Positions 20,838-30,262 of a DNA stretch of 64,000 bases are shown here, in pieces (position 1 is the first letter of the stretch; every line of letters begins with the position of its first letter). Where the stretch lies: contig NZ_JAMOHV010000003.1 in the NCBI RefSeq assembly GCF_024448505.1, positions 124,001 through 188,000 of the forward strand, read 5' to 3'. A program made the position numbers and the translations under genes. The notes under the pieces are model-generated. The model ran no database searches. It was not told where the DNA came from and was given only the letters and a program-made list of their open reading frames with translations. This DNA is from Stutzerimonas degradans. GTDB lineage: Bacteria > Pseudomonadota > Gammaproteobacteria > Pseudomonadales > Pseudomonadaceae.

Positions 20838-21322
20838 TCGCAGTTTCCTTTCGAGCTTGAGACGCGTCCCGTCGCACTCAGGGCAATGGTGTACTGAGGC
20901 TGGTTCGAGCAGTCGGTGATCGATACGACGAACTCTTCGTTGTCGTCCAGCGCATTGGCGAGCAAACCGTTCGGCCTGAACGTGAGTGTCTCGGCCGGAC
21001 CGGTGACGGTGGTGCCGTTAGCGGTCGCGTCCCAGACTTGCAGCACATCACCGCCGCTAATTTTCACCAGCCAGCCGTCGCCCCAGGTCGTGGCGTTGGC
21101 GCAGGCATTTCCGTTGCGCCGACAGATTTGTGTGGCGACTCCGCGCTTGATTGCTTCCGAGCGGGCAAATTGCAGCGCGCCAGTAAGATTATTTGCGGCC
21201 GTCTGTGTTCGGTTGTTTTCAATCAAAGATCGGAACGAAGGAACCGCCAGCCCGAGCAGAATGGCCAGAATGGCTACGGTCACCAGCAGTTCGATCAGGG
21301 TGAAACCGCGGTTGTGATGCAT
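20834..21322 (-). CDS. fimU: minor pilin FimU (GspH-type pseudopilin)
   Basis: The 162-residue protein begins [28 protein letters not shown], a GspH/FimT-type prepilin with Glu5. LQFARSEAIKRGVATQICRRNG is the diagnostic GspH/FimU region. It connects the priming minor pilins with the main pilin in P. aeruginosa models. It lies 102 bases downstream of the fimT-like gene on the same strand and overlaps pilV. Confidence 0.88.
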   Translation of the reverse strand: MHHNRGFTLIELLVTVAILAILLGLAVPSFRSLIENNRTQTAANNLTGALQFARSEAIKRGVATQICRRNGNACANATTWGDGWLVKISGGDVLQVWDATANGTTVTGPAETLTFRPNGLLANALDDNEEFVVSITDCSNQPQYTIALSATGRVSSSKGNCE

Positions 21323-21424
21323 AACTGCGCTCGCTGCCTGGAGGGAAGGAAAATGATGCGGTTTCGTCGCCGACCTTCCACTTTCTGTCGGATGTTCGGT
21401 CGGATTAATCCGCTGTGTGGCATC

Positions 21425-21949
21425 TTAACGACATCGACTATCATCGTCCGGCAGATCAAGTCTCATGCGGCCTGTGATATTGATCACAATGGTTCGTAAC
21501 GCGCTGGTATCCCGACAAAGGGTGAAGGTACCGTTCAAGCTATGGGTAGTGCCATCGGGGGCGAAACTCATATGGGGCTGGTTGCGAAAGTTCGACCAAG
21601 ACCACTCCAGGCTCGTCGACAGTTCTGATATCTGTACCAGGTCATCTCCTGCGTCGAATTGTCCGTTCTGATTTGCGTCGAGGAAGATCAAGATGCGCCC
21701 CGACCAGCGAGGCGAGCCATTACAAGCCTGCTCGCCGGCGCACAAAGTAATCATTCGGCCGCGGGTGATCGCGTGGGAGCGTGCGAAATTTAGATCTGCC
21801 ACCAGCTGGTTCACCGATGTCAGCTGGCGGCTGCTGGCTACCGCTTTGCCGAAAACGGGTACGCCGATGCCCAGCAAAATAGCCAATACAGCAAGCGCCA
21901 CCAAAAGCTCGATAAGAGTGAAGCCGTCATGGGCAGTATTATCCGTCAT
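21425..21949 (-). CDS. fimT: FimT/GspH family pseudopilin
   Basis: The 174-residue prepilin has the processing site HDG/FTLIELLVALAVLAILLGIGVP with Glu5, followed by DLNFARSHAITRGRMITLC, the GspH/FimT hallmark. In P. aeruginosa, FimT is the first gene of this cluster and FimU the second. I use ATG 21949, which leaves a short basic-free leader; a start farther upstream at 21970 (MCKGIHAM) is possible. The end of the frame is close to fimU, and the block is probably transcribed as one unit. Confidence 0.82.
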   Translation of the reverse strand: MTDNTAHDGFTLIELLVALAVLAILLGIGVPVFGKAVASSRQLTSVNQLVADLNFARSHAITRGRMITLCAGEQACNGSPRWSGRILIFLDANQNGQFDAGDDLVQISELSTSLEWSWSNFRNQPHMSFAPDGTTHSLNGTFTLCRDTSALRTIVINITGRMRLDLPDDDSRCR

Positions 21950-22053
21950 CGCGTGAATCCCTTTACACATGATCGATTGCCGTCCTGGCGGGCTTCTTTT
22001 TAGCCTCATAGTCCCTAATGTCAAGACTTGCGGCTTCGTTTGGGAGATTAAAT

Positions 22054-23163
22054 GTGGGACAGGTAACAGTTGTGGTCGGGGCTGGCGTAATCGGCCTCTT
22101 GAGTGCGCTGCGGCTGGCTGAAGCGGGCGGACAGGTAGTAATCGTCGAAGCAGGAATGAGCGGCAGCGAAGCCTCCTGGGCTGGTGGCGGGATTGTCTCG
22201 CCGCTTTATCCGTGGCGCTACAGCCCGGCGGTGACAGCGCTGGCGCATTGGTCGCAGGATTTCTATCCGCAGCTGGGCGAGCAGTTGCTGGCGCAGACGG
22301 AGATCGATCCCGAGGTTTACGAGACCGGCCTCTACTGGCTCGATCTGCAGGATGAGGACGACGCGCTCGCCTGGGCTCGGCAGCATGGAAGGCCGTTGCA
22401 GTCCGTGCCGATGGCGCAAGTGCATGCCGCCGTGCCGGCGCTGGGTCCAGGGTTCGAGCGGGCGGTTTACATGTCCGGGGTTGCCAACGTGCGCAACCCG
22501 CGTCTGCTGCAGGCGCTGCGGGCTGCGCTGCAGCAGTTGCCGAACGTGCGGCTGATCGAGCAGTGCCCGGTGACCGGCTTCGTGTGCGAGGGCACGCGGG
22601 TCGTGGGCGTCTGCACGACGCAAGGCGAGATGCGTGCCGAACGGGTGGTGGTTGCGGCGGGCGCCTGGAGTGGCGATCTGCTGCGGACGCTGGGGCTGGA
22701 GCTGCCCGTCAAGCCGATGAAGGGCCAGATGATCCTGTTCAAATGTGCCGAGGACTTCCTGCCGAGCATGGTGCTGGCCAAGCGGCGCTACGCGATTCCG
22801 CGGCGCGATGGCCACATCCTGGTCGGTAGCACACTGGAGGATGTCGGTTTCGACAAGGTGCCGACCGAAGATGCGCTGCAGAGCCTGCGCAAGACCGCTG
22901 TCGAGTTGCTGCCGGCGCTCGCCGATGCGCCGGTGGTGAAGCATTGGGCCGGCTTGCGGCCTGGTTCGCCGGATGGCGTGCCGTATATAGGTGCGGTGGA
23001 CGGCGTCGACGGGTTGTGGCTGAACTGCGGGCACTTCCGCAATGGTCTGGTGCTGGCGCCGGCGTCCTGCCAGCTGCTGGCCGATCTGATGCTGGATCGT
23101 GAGCCGATCATCGATCCGCAACCCTATGCACCGGGTGCGCGTCTCCAGGAGGCAACCGCGTAG
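22054..23163 (+). CDS. thiO: glycine oxidase / D-amino acid oxidase family, ThiO-like
   Basis: The flavoenzyme of the DAO family would oxidise glycine to iminoglyoxylate for the thiazole ring of thiamine, or act on D-amino acids. It has 369 residues from the GTG at 22054, which follows GGGAGATTAAAT. The FAD-binding GAGVIGLLSALRLAEAG fingerprint is at the N-terminus, and GLRPGSPDGVPYIG and CGHFRNGLVLAP are near the C-terminus. The frame is also open to an ATG at 22018, but that gives a non-conserved extension. It is divergent from the pilin operon; P. aeruginosa has a DAO gene at the same place. Confidence 0.88.
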   Translation: MGQVTVVVGAGVIGLLSALRLAEAGGQVVIVEAGMSGSEASWAGGGIVSPLYPWRYSPAVTALAHWSQDFYPQLGEQLLAQTEIDPEVYETGLYWLDLQDEDDALAWARQHGRPLQSVPMAQVHAAVPALGPGFERAVYMSGVANVRNPRLLQALRAALQQLPNVRLIEQCPVTGFVCEGTRVVGVCTTQGEMRAERVVVAAGAWSGDLLRTLGLELPVKPMKGQMILFKCAEDFLPSMVLAKRRYAIPRRDGHILVGSTLEDVGFDKVPTEDALQSLRKTAVELLPALADAPVVKHWAGLRPGSPDGVPYIGAVDGVDGLWLNCGHFRNGLVLAPASCQLLADLMLDREPIIDPQPYAPGARLQEATA

Positions 23164-23220
23164 GCTGGTCGTTGCCGGAGCTGCGGTCCGGCGTGCTTTG
23201 CTGCTAGATTCTGCGCATCG

Positions 23221-23251
23221 CAGCCCCGGCATGCCGGGGCTGTTTCTTTTG
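23221..23251 (+). terminator. intrinsic terminator after thiO
   Basis: A perfect palindrome of CAGCCCCGG/CCGGGGCTG around a CATG centre is followed by TTTCTTTT. It lies 57 bases after thiO and 14 bases before the SUI1-like gene. Confidence 0.85.
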
Positions 23252-23264
23252 CGACGAGGTATGC

Positions 23265-23636
23265 GTGGCCAAGAAAACCACATCACTGGCCGGTCTGGGC
23301 GGGCTGGTCTATTCCACCGACGCCGGCCGGCATTGTCCCGACTGTGCACAACCGCTGGATGCCTGCATCTGCAAGCAGAGCGCTATTCCCGAGGGTGATG
23401 GCATCGCCCGGGTACGGCGCGAGAGCAAGGGGCGTGGCGGCAAGACCGTCACCACCATTACCGGTGTACCGCTCGCCGAGGCCGAACTCAAGGAGCTGGC
23501 CAGCGCGCTGAAGCGCCGCTGCGGCACCGGCGGCGCGCTCAAGGATGGCGTGATCGAAATCCAGGGCGACCACGTCCAGCTGCTGCTCGACGAGCTGACC
23601 AAGCGCGGCTTCCAGGCCAAGAAGTCTGGTGGCTGA
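23265..23636 (+). CDS. yciH: SUI1/YciH family translation initiation factor-like protein
   Basis: The 123-residue protein has the eIF1/SUI1 fold seen in bacterial YciH. An N-terminal cysteine cluster HCPDCAQPLDACIC may bind zinc. The SUI1 core spans about 45-120, with ARVRRESKGRGGKTVTTITG, LKRRCGTGGALKDGVIEIQGDH and LLDELTKRGF. The start is GTG at 23265 with an ACGAGGTATGC leader. The role of YciH in translation initiation is not settled. It is followed by speA after 117 bases. Confidence 0.93.
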   Translation: MAKKTTSLAGLGGLVYSTDAGRHCPDCAQPLDACICKQSAIPEGDGIARVRRESKGRGGKTVTTITGVPLAEAELKELASALKRRCGTGGALKDGVIEIQGDHVQLLLDELTKRGFQAKKSGG

Positions 23637-23753
23637 GCATCGGCGCCCGGCCGAACATTTGCGCGATTTTATGTATCAGGCTGTCCAAGCCGATTAGCCC
23701 TTGCGCCGGCCAGCACGAGCCGCGCGGCACGCAACCATTTCAGGGAGACTCCG

Positions 23754-25664
23754 ATGCCCGTACGACGCACACGTAAAGATGACGGCAGCCAGTGGACCGC
23801 CGCGGACAGCCGCAGCATCTATGGGATTCGCCATTGGGGCGCCGGCTACTTCGCGATCAACGACGAAGGCGGCGTCGAAGTACGACCGCAGCGCGACGGC
23901 GCGCCGATCGAGTTCAATCGGCTGATCCACCAGCTGCGCGAGGCGGGGCTGTCGCTGCCGCTGCTGGTGCGCTTCCCGGACATCCTGCAGGACCGCGTGC
24001 GGCGTCTGACTGGCGCCTTCGACGCCAACATCGAGCGGATGGAGTACGCCGGCAGATACACCGCGCTATACCCGATCAAGGTCAATCAGCAGGAAGCGGT
24101 GGTGGAAAACATCATCGCTACGCAGAACGTTTCCATTGGTCTGGAAGCAGGCTCCAAGCCGGAGCTGATGGCCGTGCTGGCGCTGGCGCCGAAGGGCGGC
24201 ACCATCGTTTGCAATGGCTACAAGGACCGTGAGTTCATCCGCCTGGCGCTGATGGGACAGAAGCTCGGCCACAACGTGTTCATCGTCATCGAGAAGGAGT
24301 CCGAGGTCGGCCTGGTGATCGAGGAGGCCAACGAACTCAAGCTGATGCCGCAGATCGGGCTGCGCGTGCGGCTGTCCTCGCTGGCCTCGTCCAAGTGGGC
24401 CGATACCGGCGGCGAGCGCTCCAAATTCGGCCTTTCCGCCGCGCAACTGCTCTCGGTGATCGAGCGCTTCCGCGTCGCGGGTATGGATCAGGGCATCCGT
24501 CTGCTGCACTTTCACATGGGTTCGCAGATTGCCAATCTGGCCGACTACCGCCAGGGCTTTCGCGAGGCCATCCGCTATTACGCCGAACTGCGCGCGCTGG
24601 GCCTGCCGGTGGACTACATCGACGTCGGCGGCGGACTGGGCGTCGATTACGACGGCACCCATTCACGTAACGCCAGCTCGATCAATTACGACATGGACGA
24701 GTACGCCGGCACCGTGGTCGGCATGCTCAAGGAATTCTGCGACCGCCAGGAGCTGCCGCACCCGCATATCTTCTCCGAGAGCGGCCGGGCAATGACCGCG
24801 CACCACGCGGTGCTGGTGATGCAGGTAACCGACATCGAGCGGCACAATGACGAGGTGCCGCAGATCGACAACTACGACGAGCTGCCGGAAATCGTCCAGT
24901 CGCTGGTCGATCTGCTCGGTCCGACCGACCCGGAAATGGTCACCGAAACCTACTGGCGCGCCACCCACTACATGAGCGAGTCCGGCGCGCAGTATGCGTC
25001 CGGCAAGCTGACCCTGGCGCAGAAAGCGCTGGCCGAGCAGAGCTACTTCGCCATCTGCCGCCGTCTGTACAACCAGCTCAAGGCACGCCAGCGCTCGCAT
25101 CGTGCGGTACTCGACGAACTCAACGACAAGCTCGCCGACAAGTACATCTGCAACTTCTCGGTGTTCCAGAGCCTGCCGGATACCTGGGCCATCGACCAGA
25201 TCCTGCCGATCGTGCCGCTGCAGCGGCTGAGCGAGGAGCCGGTGCGCCGCGCCGTGCTGCAGGACCTGACCTGCGACTCGGACGGCAAGATCAAGCACTA
25301 CGTCGACGAGCAGAGCATCGAGAGCAGCATGCCGGTGCACGAGGTCGCGCCGGGCGAGGAGTATTTCCTCGGCGTGTTCCTGGTCGGCGCCTATCAGGAG
25401 ATCCTCGGCGACATGCACAACCTGTTCGGCGACACCGACTCAGTGAACGTCTACCAGCGCGAGGACGGCAGCTACTACCACGCCGGCATCGAGACCCACG
25501 ACACCATCGAGGACATGCTGCGCTACGTGCACCTGTCGCCGGAGGAGCTGATGACCTATTACCGCGACAAGGTCGCCAGCGCCAAGCTCAGCGCCAAGGA
25601 ACGCACCCAGTTCATCGATGCGCTGCGCCTGGGCCTGACCCGCTCGTCCTACCTCACGCCCTGA
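23754..25664 (+). CDS. speA: biosynthetic arginine decarboxylase
   Basis: The PLP enzyme converts arginine to agmatine for polyamine synthesis. It has 636 residues, the usual length of biosynthetic ADC. The PLP lysine is in [37 protein letters not shown] and the C-terminal catalytic CDSDGKI are conserved. CAGGGAGACTCC precedes the ATG. The window also encodes a SpeC-type ornithine decarboxylase at 34.8 kb, so both routes to putrescine start here. Confidence 0.97.
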   Translation: MPVRRTRKDDGSQWTAADSRSIYGIRHWGAGYFAINDEGGVEVRPQRDGAPIEFNRLIHQLREAGLSLPLLVRFPDILQDRVRRLTGAFDANIERMEYAGRYTALYPIKVNQQEAVVENIIATQNVSIGLEAGSKPELMAVLALAPKGGTIVCNGYKDREFIRLALMGQKLGHNVFIVIEKESEVGLVIEEANELKLMPQIGLRVRLSSLASSKWADTGGERSKFGLSAAQLLSVIERFRVAGMDQGIRLLHFHMGSQIANLADYRQGFREAIRYYAELRALGLPVDYIDVGGGLGVDYDGTHSRNASSINYDMDEYAGTVVGMLKEFCDRQELPHPHIFSESGRAMTAHHAVLVMQVTDIERHNDEVPQIDNYDELPEIVQSLVDLLGPTDPEMVTETYWRATHYMSESGAQYASGKLTLAQKALAEQSYFAICRRLYNQLKARQRSHRAVLDELNDKLADKYICNFSVFQSLPDTWAIDQILPIVPLQRLSEEPVRRAVLQDLTCDSDGKIKHYVDEQSIESSMPVHEVAPGEEYFLGVFLVGAYQEILGDMHNLFGDTDSVNVYQREDGSYYHAGIETHDTIEDMLRYVHLSPEELMTYYRDKVASAKLSAKERTQFIDALRLGLTRSSYLTP

Positions 25665-25670
25665 GCCGGC

Positions 25671-26129
25671 TCAGTCGGTCAGCACGCCGAAGCCGCGCGC
25701 CATCAGCGCGGCCAGCAGCGGAATGACCAGCAACAGCAGCAGCTCCAGACGGATCACCCAGGTCAGCCAGCGTGCCGTGGGGGCGCTGATCGCCGGCACC
25801 TGGCGGTTGCGCAGCGCGCTGCGCCAGCCAAGGAAGGTTACGGTCGGATAGATCGACAGCACGGCAACGGCCACGAACAGACCGACCTTGGCGTGGAACA
25901 GGCTGTTCTGCAGGTAATAGTCGGCGCCTTTGCCATACCAGCCGGCGCGCGCGACGCCGCTGACCAGCGCCGCCCCGGCGACGATGCCGAACAGCAGATC
26001 GGTGCGAAACAGGCTGCGGGCGCGGGCGAAACTCAGCGGCCGCCGCAGCAGCTGGTGTTCCAGCAGCAGCAGCGCAAACAGCAGGAAGACCGCCAGGAAA
26101 TGCAGGTAGGCGGCGATGGCGTAGGCCAT
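25671..26129 (-). CDS. DUF2214 family membrane protein
   Basis: The 152-residue protein has four membrane helices, at about 5-25, 43-62, 82-100 and 126-146. The pattern HFLAVFLLFALLLLEH at the start and FHAKVGLFVAVAVLSIYPTVTFLGWR in the middle is that of DUF2214. The function is not known. The frame is open to 26381, but the ATG at 26129 is supported by AAAGGA and by the fact that the MATE gene ends at 26131. The pair is therefore very tightly spaced and probably cotranscribed. Confidence 0.85.
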   Translation of the reverse strand: MAYAIAAYLHFLAVFLLFALLLLEHQLLRRPLSFARARSLFRTDLLFGIVAGAALVSGVARAGWYGKGADYYLQNSLFHAKVGLFVAVAVLSIYPTVTFLGWRSALRNRQVPAISAPTARWLTWVIRLELLLLLVIPLLAALMARGFGVLTD

Positions 26130-26130
26130 G

Positions 26131-27513
26131 TCAGTGTCCTTTGGCTGGATGTCCCGAAGGTGTGCCGTGGATCGGCGCGAGCCACGCCTGGCGTGCCTGC
26201 AGGCGCCACGCCAGGCCGCCGAGGCAGACTCCGCGCAGCAGCATGAAGCAGAGGAACGCCAGCCACAATCCGTGATTGCCCATGTCCTGCAACAGCCAGC
26301 CCAGCGGCAGGCTGAGCGCGACGGCGAGCAGCATGCTGTCGCGCATCTCGCGGGCGCGGGTGGCGCCGATGAACAGGCCATCGAGCAGGTAGCTCCAGAC
26401 GGCGATCAGCGGCAGCGCGGCGAGATAGGGCAGATAGCTCCAGGCCAGCTGGCGCACCTCGGGCATATCGGTCTGCAGACGGATGAACAACTCACCGCCG
26501 AGCAGGAAGAACACCGCGAAGGCGAGGCTGGCCAGCAGCGACCAGCCGCCGGCGACCACCAGCACCCGGCGCAGCGCCAGACGGTCGCGCGCGCCGATGG
26601 CATGGCCGCAGAGCGCCTCCACCGCATGGGCCAGGCCGTCCAGCGCATGGGCGGTGAGCAGCATGCCGTTGAGCAGCAGCGCATTGGCTGCGACGGTGGC
26701 ATCGCCCAAGCGGGTGCCCTGCACCGTCACCATGAAGAACACCAGCTGCAGTGCCAGCGAGCGCAGGAAAATGTCACGGTTGACCGCCATCAGCGGTCGC
26801 CAGCTGGTCCAGCGGCGCAACTGCGCGTAATCGATCTGGCCCGGATGGCGGTGTAGAGCGCGTGCCGCCAGCGCCAAGCCGAGCAGCGCGCCGCTCCATT
26901 CGGCGATCACCGAGGCGCGTGCGGCGCCGAGCACTCCCCACTCCAGACCGAGCACGAACCACAGGTCCAGTACGACGTTGAGCAGGTTGGTGGTGAGCAG
27001 GATCGCCAGCGGCCCGCGTGCGTTCTGCGCGCCGAGCAGCCAGCCGATCAGGGCATAGCTGGCCAGCGCGGCCGGCAAGCCGAACAGGCGGGTATGGAAG
27101 TAATCGCGGGTCAGTGCATCGAGTTCCGCCGAAGGCTGCATCAGCTGCAACGCCAGGCCTTTGAGCGGCACCGCCAGCAACCCGAGCAGCAGCCCGAAGC
27201 CCAGCGCCAGCAATAGCCCCTGCAGCAAAACCTGGCGCAGCGCACTGCCGTCGCGGCGGCCGCTGGCCTGGGCGGCGAACCCGGTGGTGCCCATGCGCAG
27301 AAAGCCCATCAGCCAGACCAGCAGGGTGTACAGGCTGCCGCCAACCGCGACCGCAGCCAGCTGATGCGCGTGCGGCAGATGGCCGACCACTGCGCTGTCC
27401 ACCAGCGTGACCAGCGGCACGGAGAGGTTGGACAGGATCATCGGCGCGGACAGGCTCCAGACTCGGCGATGAGTCGGAGCATGGCGCCAGGCAGCGAACA
27501 GCCGGGACATCAC
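26131..27513 (-). CDS. MATE family efflux transporter, DinF-like
   Basis: The 460-residue inner membrane protein has about 12 helices. SAPMILSNLSVPLVTLVDSAVVGHL, near residues 20-44, is the MATE/DinF signature. GFLRMGTTGFAAQASGRRD and HALDGLAHAVEALCGHAIGARD are also characteristic. MATE proteins export drugs or metabolites using Na+ or H+. Substrates cannot be told from sequence. It precedes the DUF2214 gene and is likely cotranscribed with it. Confidence 0.9.
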   Translation of the reverse strand: MMSRLFAAWRHAPTHRRVWSLSAPMILSNLSVPLVTLVDSAVVGHLPHAHQLAAVAVGGSLYTLLVWLMGFLRMGTTGFAAQASGRRDGSALRQVLLQGLLLALGFGLLLGLLAVPLKGLALQLMQPSAELDALTRDYFHTRLFGLPAALASYALIGWLLGAQNARGPLAILLTTNLLNVVLDLWFVLGLEWGVLGAARASVIAEWSGALLGLALAARALHRHPGQIDYAQLRRWTSWRPLMAVNRDIFLRSLALQLVFFMVTVQGTRLGDATVAANALLLNGMLLTAHALDGLAHAVEALCGHAIGARDRLALRRVLVVAGGWSLLASLAFAVFFLLGGELFIRLQTDMPEVRQLAWSYLPYLAALPLIAVWSYLLDGLFIGATRAREMRDSMLLAVALSLPLGWLLQDMGNHGLWLAFLCFMLLRGVCLGGLAWRLQARQAWLAPIHGTPSGHPAKGH

Positions 27514-27599
27514 GTGAGAACTCCAGAACAGCCCGAAACTATACGTGTCCCGGACGTCGAACGCAGCTGCGGAGGGCGGAGCCGGTCACGGCCGGCGAC

Positions 27600-27893
27600 T
27601 CAGCGGATCAGCCAGCTCAACAGCCACAGGCCGAGGAACAGCCAGACCAGACCGCTGATGAATGCTCGCCGAAAGAACGCACGTACCGCTGCCACCAGCA
27701 ACAGCAGCCCGATCACCAGCGCCGCCAGGCTGAGCAGCGAGCGGTCCATGCCCAGCGTGCGCGACAGCCCTTCGAGAAAATCGTGTCCCGCGGTGACGAA
27801 GAATCCGAAGAAGCCGCTGAGTGCTTCGACGATGTAGCGAATCACCGTTCCGAGAACCTGGCCCAGCCATTCGAAAACGCCTTCCACCCGCAT
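27600..27893 (-). CDS. small membrane protein of unknown function
   Basis: The 97-residue protein has an amphipathic N-terminal half and two strongly hydrophobic segments, LLSLAALVIGLLLLVAAVRAF and FISGLVWLFLGLWLLSWLI (about 53-72 and 78-96). I do not recognise a named domain. GGGAGAACAGC precedes the ATG. It is divergent from the SdiA-regulated domain gene; the 245-base gap between them shows no clear signal to me. Confidence 0.7.
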   Translation of the reverse strand: MRVEGVFEWLGQVLGTVIRYIVEALSGFFGFFVTAGHDFLEGLSRTLGMDRSLLSLAALVIGLLLLVAAVRAFFRRAFISGLVWLFLGLWLLSWLIR

Positions 27894-28138
27894 GCTGTTC
27901 TCCCACCCCGTTGAAATGGCGGCGTGCCATAGCCGCCGCCGACCTCGCTTTGGCCGCGGAGACGGCCGGCGAGTTCCGTCAGCTTAAACGGTGCGCCATG
28001 GAACCTCGAGCGCCGATGGCAGTCGGACGCTGGCTTGGCTATTCGCGTGTCGGTGATCGGGGCGTGTTGTCAGCGTCATCCAATTGCAACGGCTTTGCCG
28101 CAAGGTGCGGGCAGGCCAGAACGAACGAGAGCCAGCCA

Positions 28139-29068
28139 ATGCCTGCAAGTTCCAGACGCCTGCGCCTGACCGGCGGCGTGCGTCCGCAGATGTGGATCGC
28201 CGGACTGCTTCTGCTCTGCGGTTATGTCAGCACCACCTTTCACCTCGATGAGCGTCTGTTCTTTTCGCTGAGTACCGCCTTGCACGAAAGCCGGTTGAGC
28301 GAACGCAGCCTCTGGCTGCCGGAATACCGCGTGCGCACCGAGGCGGCGCCGGTGGCGGGCGTGGCGAACAATCTGTCCGGCCTCACCTACGACGGGCAGC
28401 GCGACCAGTTGTGGGCGGTCGTCAACAATCCGGAGGAACTGCTTGCCCTGGATACCGACGGCCGCCTGCTGGCGCGCTACCGGCTCGAGGGATTCAGCGA
28501 TGTCGAGGGCGTGACCTACCTCGGTGATGACCTGCTGGTGATAGCCGAGGAACGCAGCCAGACGCTGGTCATCGTGCCACTGCCGACCGCGGACGGGCCG
28601 TTGCGGCGGGCCGACTACCAGGCGATCAGCCTCGGCCTGCACGCACCGGACAACAGCGGCTTCGAAGGTGTCGGCTACGATCGCGCCGGCGATCGGCTGT
28701 TCGTCGTCAAGGAACACTCGCCGCGCAAGCTCTACGAAATCCAAGGCCTCAAGCGCAGCCTGGGCGGCACGATGGCGCTGAAGGTCATCGACCGCGAGGC
28801 GTGGATCGAGGACAAGGACATGGCCAGCGACCTGGCGTCGGTGCATTTCGACGAGCGCACCGGGCATCTGGTGCTGCTCAGCGACGAAGCGAAGATGATG
28901 CTCGAACTGGATGGCAAGGGGCGGATGGTCAGCTTCCGCTCGCTGTGGAGCGGTTTTGCCGGACTGGAGCGCAGCGTGCCGCAGGCCGAGGGTATGACCT
29001 TCGACGCGCGTGGCAATCTCTATCTGGTCAGCGAGCCGAATCTGTTCTACGCCTTCGACCGCGACTGA
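28139..29068 (+). CDS. SdiA-regulated domain protein, membrane anchored
   Basis: The 309-residue protein has one N-terminal membrane anchor (MWIAGLLLLCGYVSTTF, about 17-33), then a beta-propeller-like domain of the SdiA-regulated family. Repeats such as NNLSGLTYDGQRDQLWAV, DVEGVTYLGDDLLVIAEERSQTL and FEGVGYDRAGDRLFVVKE are typical. The family is periplasmic or extracytoplasmic and its function is poorly known. The frame is open to 27821, but ATG 28139 is the first start that gives the basic N-terminus plus anchor. It converges on the YdcZ-like gene with a 6-base gap. Confidence 0.82.
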   Translation: MPASSRRLRLTGGVRPQMWIAGLLLLCGYVSTTFHLDERLFFSLSTALHESRLSERSLWLPEYRVRTEAAPVAGVANNLSGLTYDGQRDQLWAVVNNPEELLALDTDGRLLARYRLEGFSDVEGVTYLGDDLLVIAEERSQTLVIVPLPTADGPLRRADYQAISLGLHAPDNSGFEGVGYDRAGDRLFVVKEHSPRKLYEIQGLKRSLGGTMALKVIDREAWIEDKDMASDLASVHFDERTGHLVLLSDEAKMMLELDGKGRMVSFRSLWSGFAGLERSVPQAEGMTFDARGNLYLVSEPNLFYAFDRD

Positions 29069-29074
29069 TCGGCG

Positions 29075-29524
29075 TCAGCTGCGGCGGATCAGCCAGACAC
29101 CAGCGACGATCAGCAGCAGGCCGGCGACCTTGCCGAGGCTGAGCGGTGCCGGGCGAAAGCCCGCCCAGCCGAAGTGATCCAGCAGCAGCGCCATGCACAG
29201 CTGGCCGGCCAGCACCAGCGCCATGAACAGCAGCGCGCCGGTACGCGGTGCGGCGAAGGCGGCAGTGGCGATGAAGAACGCGCCCAGCAGGCCGCCGCTC
29301 CAGTGCCACCAGCTCAAGCCCTTGAGCGTCTGCAGCGCCGGCAGGTCGCGCTGCGCCGCGACCACGCACAGCAACGCCAGCGTACCCACGGCGAAGGAAA
29401 GCAGCGCCGCACCCATCACGCTGCTCAGCTGACGCGCCAGCTGGCCGTTGATCCCGGCCTGCAACGGCATGAAGGCTCCGGCAATAAAGGGCAGGGCGAG
29501 CAGCCACCAGGCTACAGCAGACAT
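29075..29524 (-). CDS. DMT superfamily transporter, YdcZ/DUF606 type
   Basis: The 149-residue protein has five predicted membrane helices and belongs to the DUF606/YdcZ small DMT group. WLLALPFIAGAFMPLQAGINGQLAR at the N-terminus and GKVAGLLLIVAGVWLI at the C-terminus are diagnostic. The frame runs further upstream without family support, so the ATG at 29524 is chosen. Substrate unknown. Confidence 0.85.
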   Translation of the reverse strand: MSAVAWWLLALPFIAGAFMPLQAGINGQLARQLSSVMGAALLSFAVGTLALLCVVAAQRDLPALQTLKGLSWWHWSGGLLGAFFIATAAFAAPRTGALLFMALVLAGQLCMALLLDHFGWAGFRPAPLSLGKVAGLLLIVAGVWLIRRS

Positions 29525-29613
29525 GCAGCGAATCTCCGCGGATGAACAGGCGCGACAGTATGGGCAGTCCGGCGCGGGCTGGCCAGGGCCGGGCACCGTC
29601 GGCGAGGCACAGC

Positions 29614-30174
29614 TCAGCGCGGCGGATAGTGCGCCAGCAGCTGGGCCACGGTTTCGCGCAGCATGCGTTCGCGCTCGGCGGGCGTTCCGGCGTTCCTCGG
29701 CAGGATTCGCTCGGTACTGCCGCGCCAGACCAGCTTGCCGTCGGCGGCGTCGTAGAAGTCGATCTGCAGCGTGCCGACCTGATAGTCCACGGTGCGCGTG
29801 TCGGCATACATCGGCGCGCCCCAGAAACCGGACCAGGGCCCGCCCCAGGCGCCACCGGACATGCTGGTGTAAGTCTGCGTGCGTTGTTCGACGATCAGCC
29901 AGGCCTGCACCAGCACCTGCGCCGGCGCGCTGGCGGTGCTCGGGCGCAGCCCGCGCTGCTCGAGTTGCTCGGCGAGGGCGTTGCGCACGCGTTGTTCGGT
30001 GAGATCGCTGCGAATGCGCGGGTCATCCGGGCGGTATTGCAGCGCCGGTTCCTTCCAGCCCCAATTGCGATAGCGGCTGAAGTCGCGGTCGGGATCGAAG
30101 TCGCGCTGCAACGGCGCGCTCTGGCAGGCGACAAGCAGGACCAGCAGTGGAATCAGCAGCAGATGGCGGTACAT
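29614..30174 (-). CDS. DUF4136 lipoprotein
   Basis: The 186-residue protein has a lipoprotein signal with lipobox LVAC (Cys17). The DUF4136 domain follows: RYRNWGWKEPA, QRVRNALAEQLEQRGLRP, ADLEVQAWL-type strand VLVQAWLIVE, and a C-terminal amphipathic helix RMLRETVAQLLAHYPPR. GGAGACCGCTC precedes the ATG. It lies in tandem with a second DUF4136 lipoprotein gene of similar end sequence, so the pair looks like an old duplication. Function is unknown; outer membrane or periplasmic location is expected. Confidence 0.85.
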   Translation of the reverse strand: MYRHLLLIPLLVLLVACQSAPLQRDFDPDRDFSRYRNWGWKEPALQYRPDDPRIRSDLTEQRVRNALAEQLEQRGLRPSTASAPAQVLVQAWLIVEQRTQTYTSMSGGAWGGPWSGFWGAPMYADTRTVDYQVGTLQIDFYDAADGKLVWRGSTERILPRNAGTPAERERMLRETVAQLLAHYPPR

Positions 30175-30262
30175 GAGCGGTCTCCGATGCGGCATATATC
30201 TGAGTGTATGCCCGCGCGCGCCGGTTGGCGTGCGAACGCATGCCGCGGTGCCGGCCATTTGC

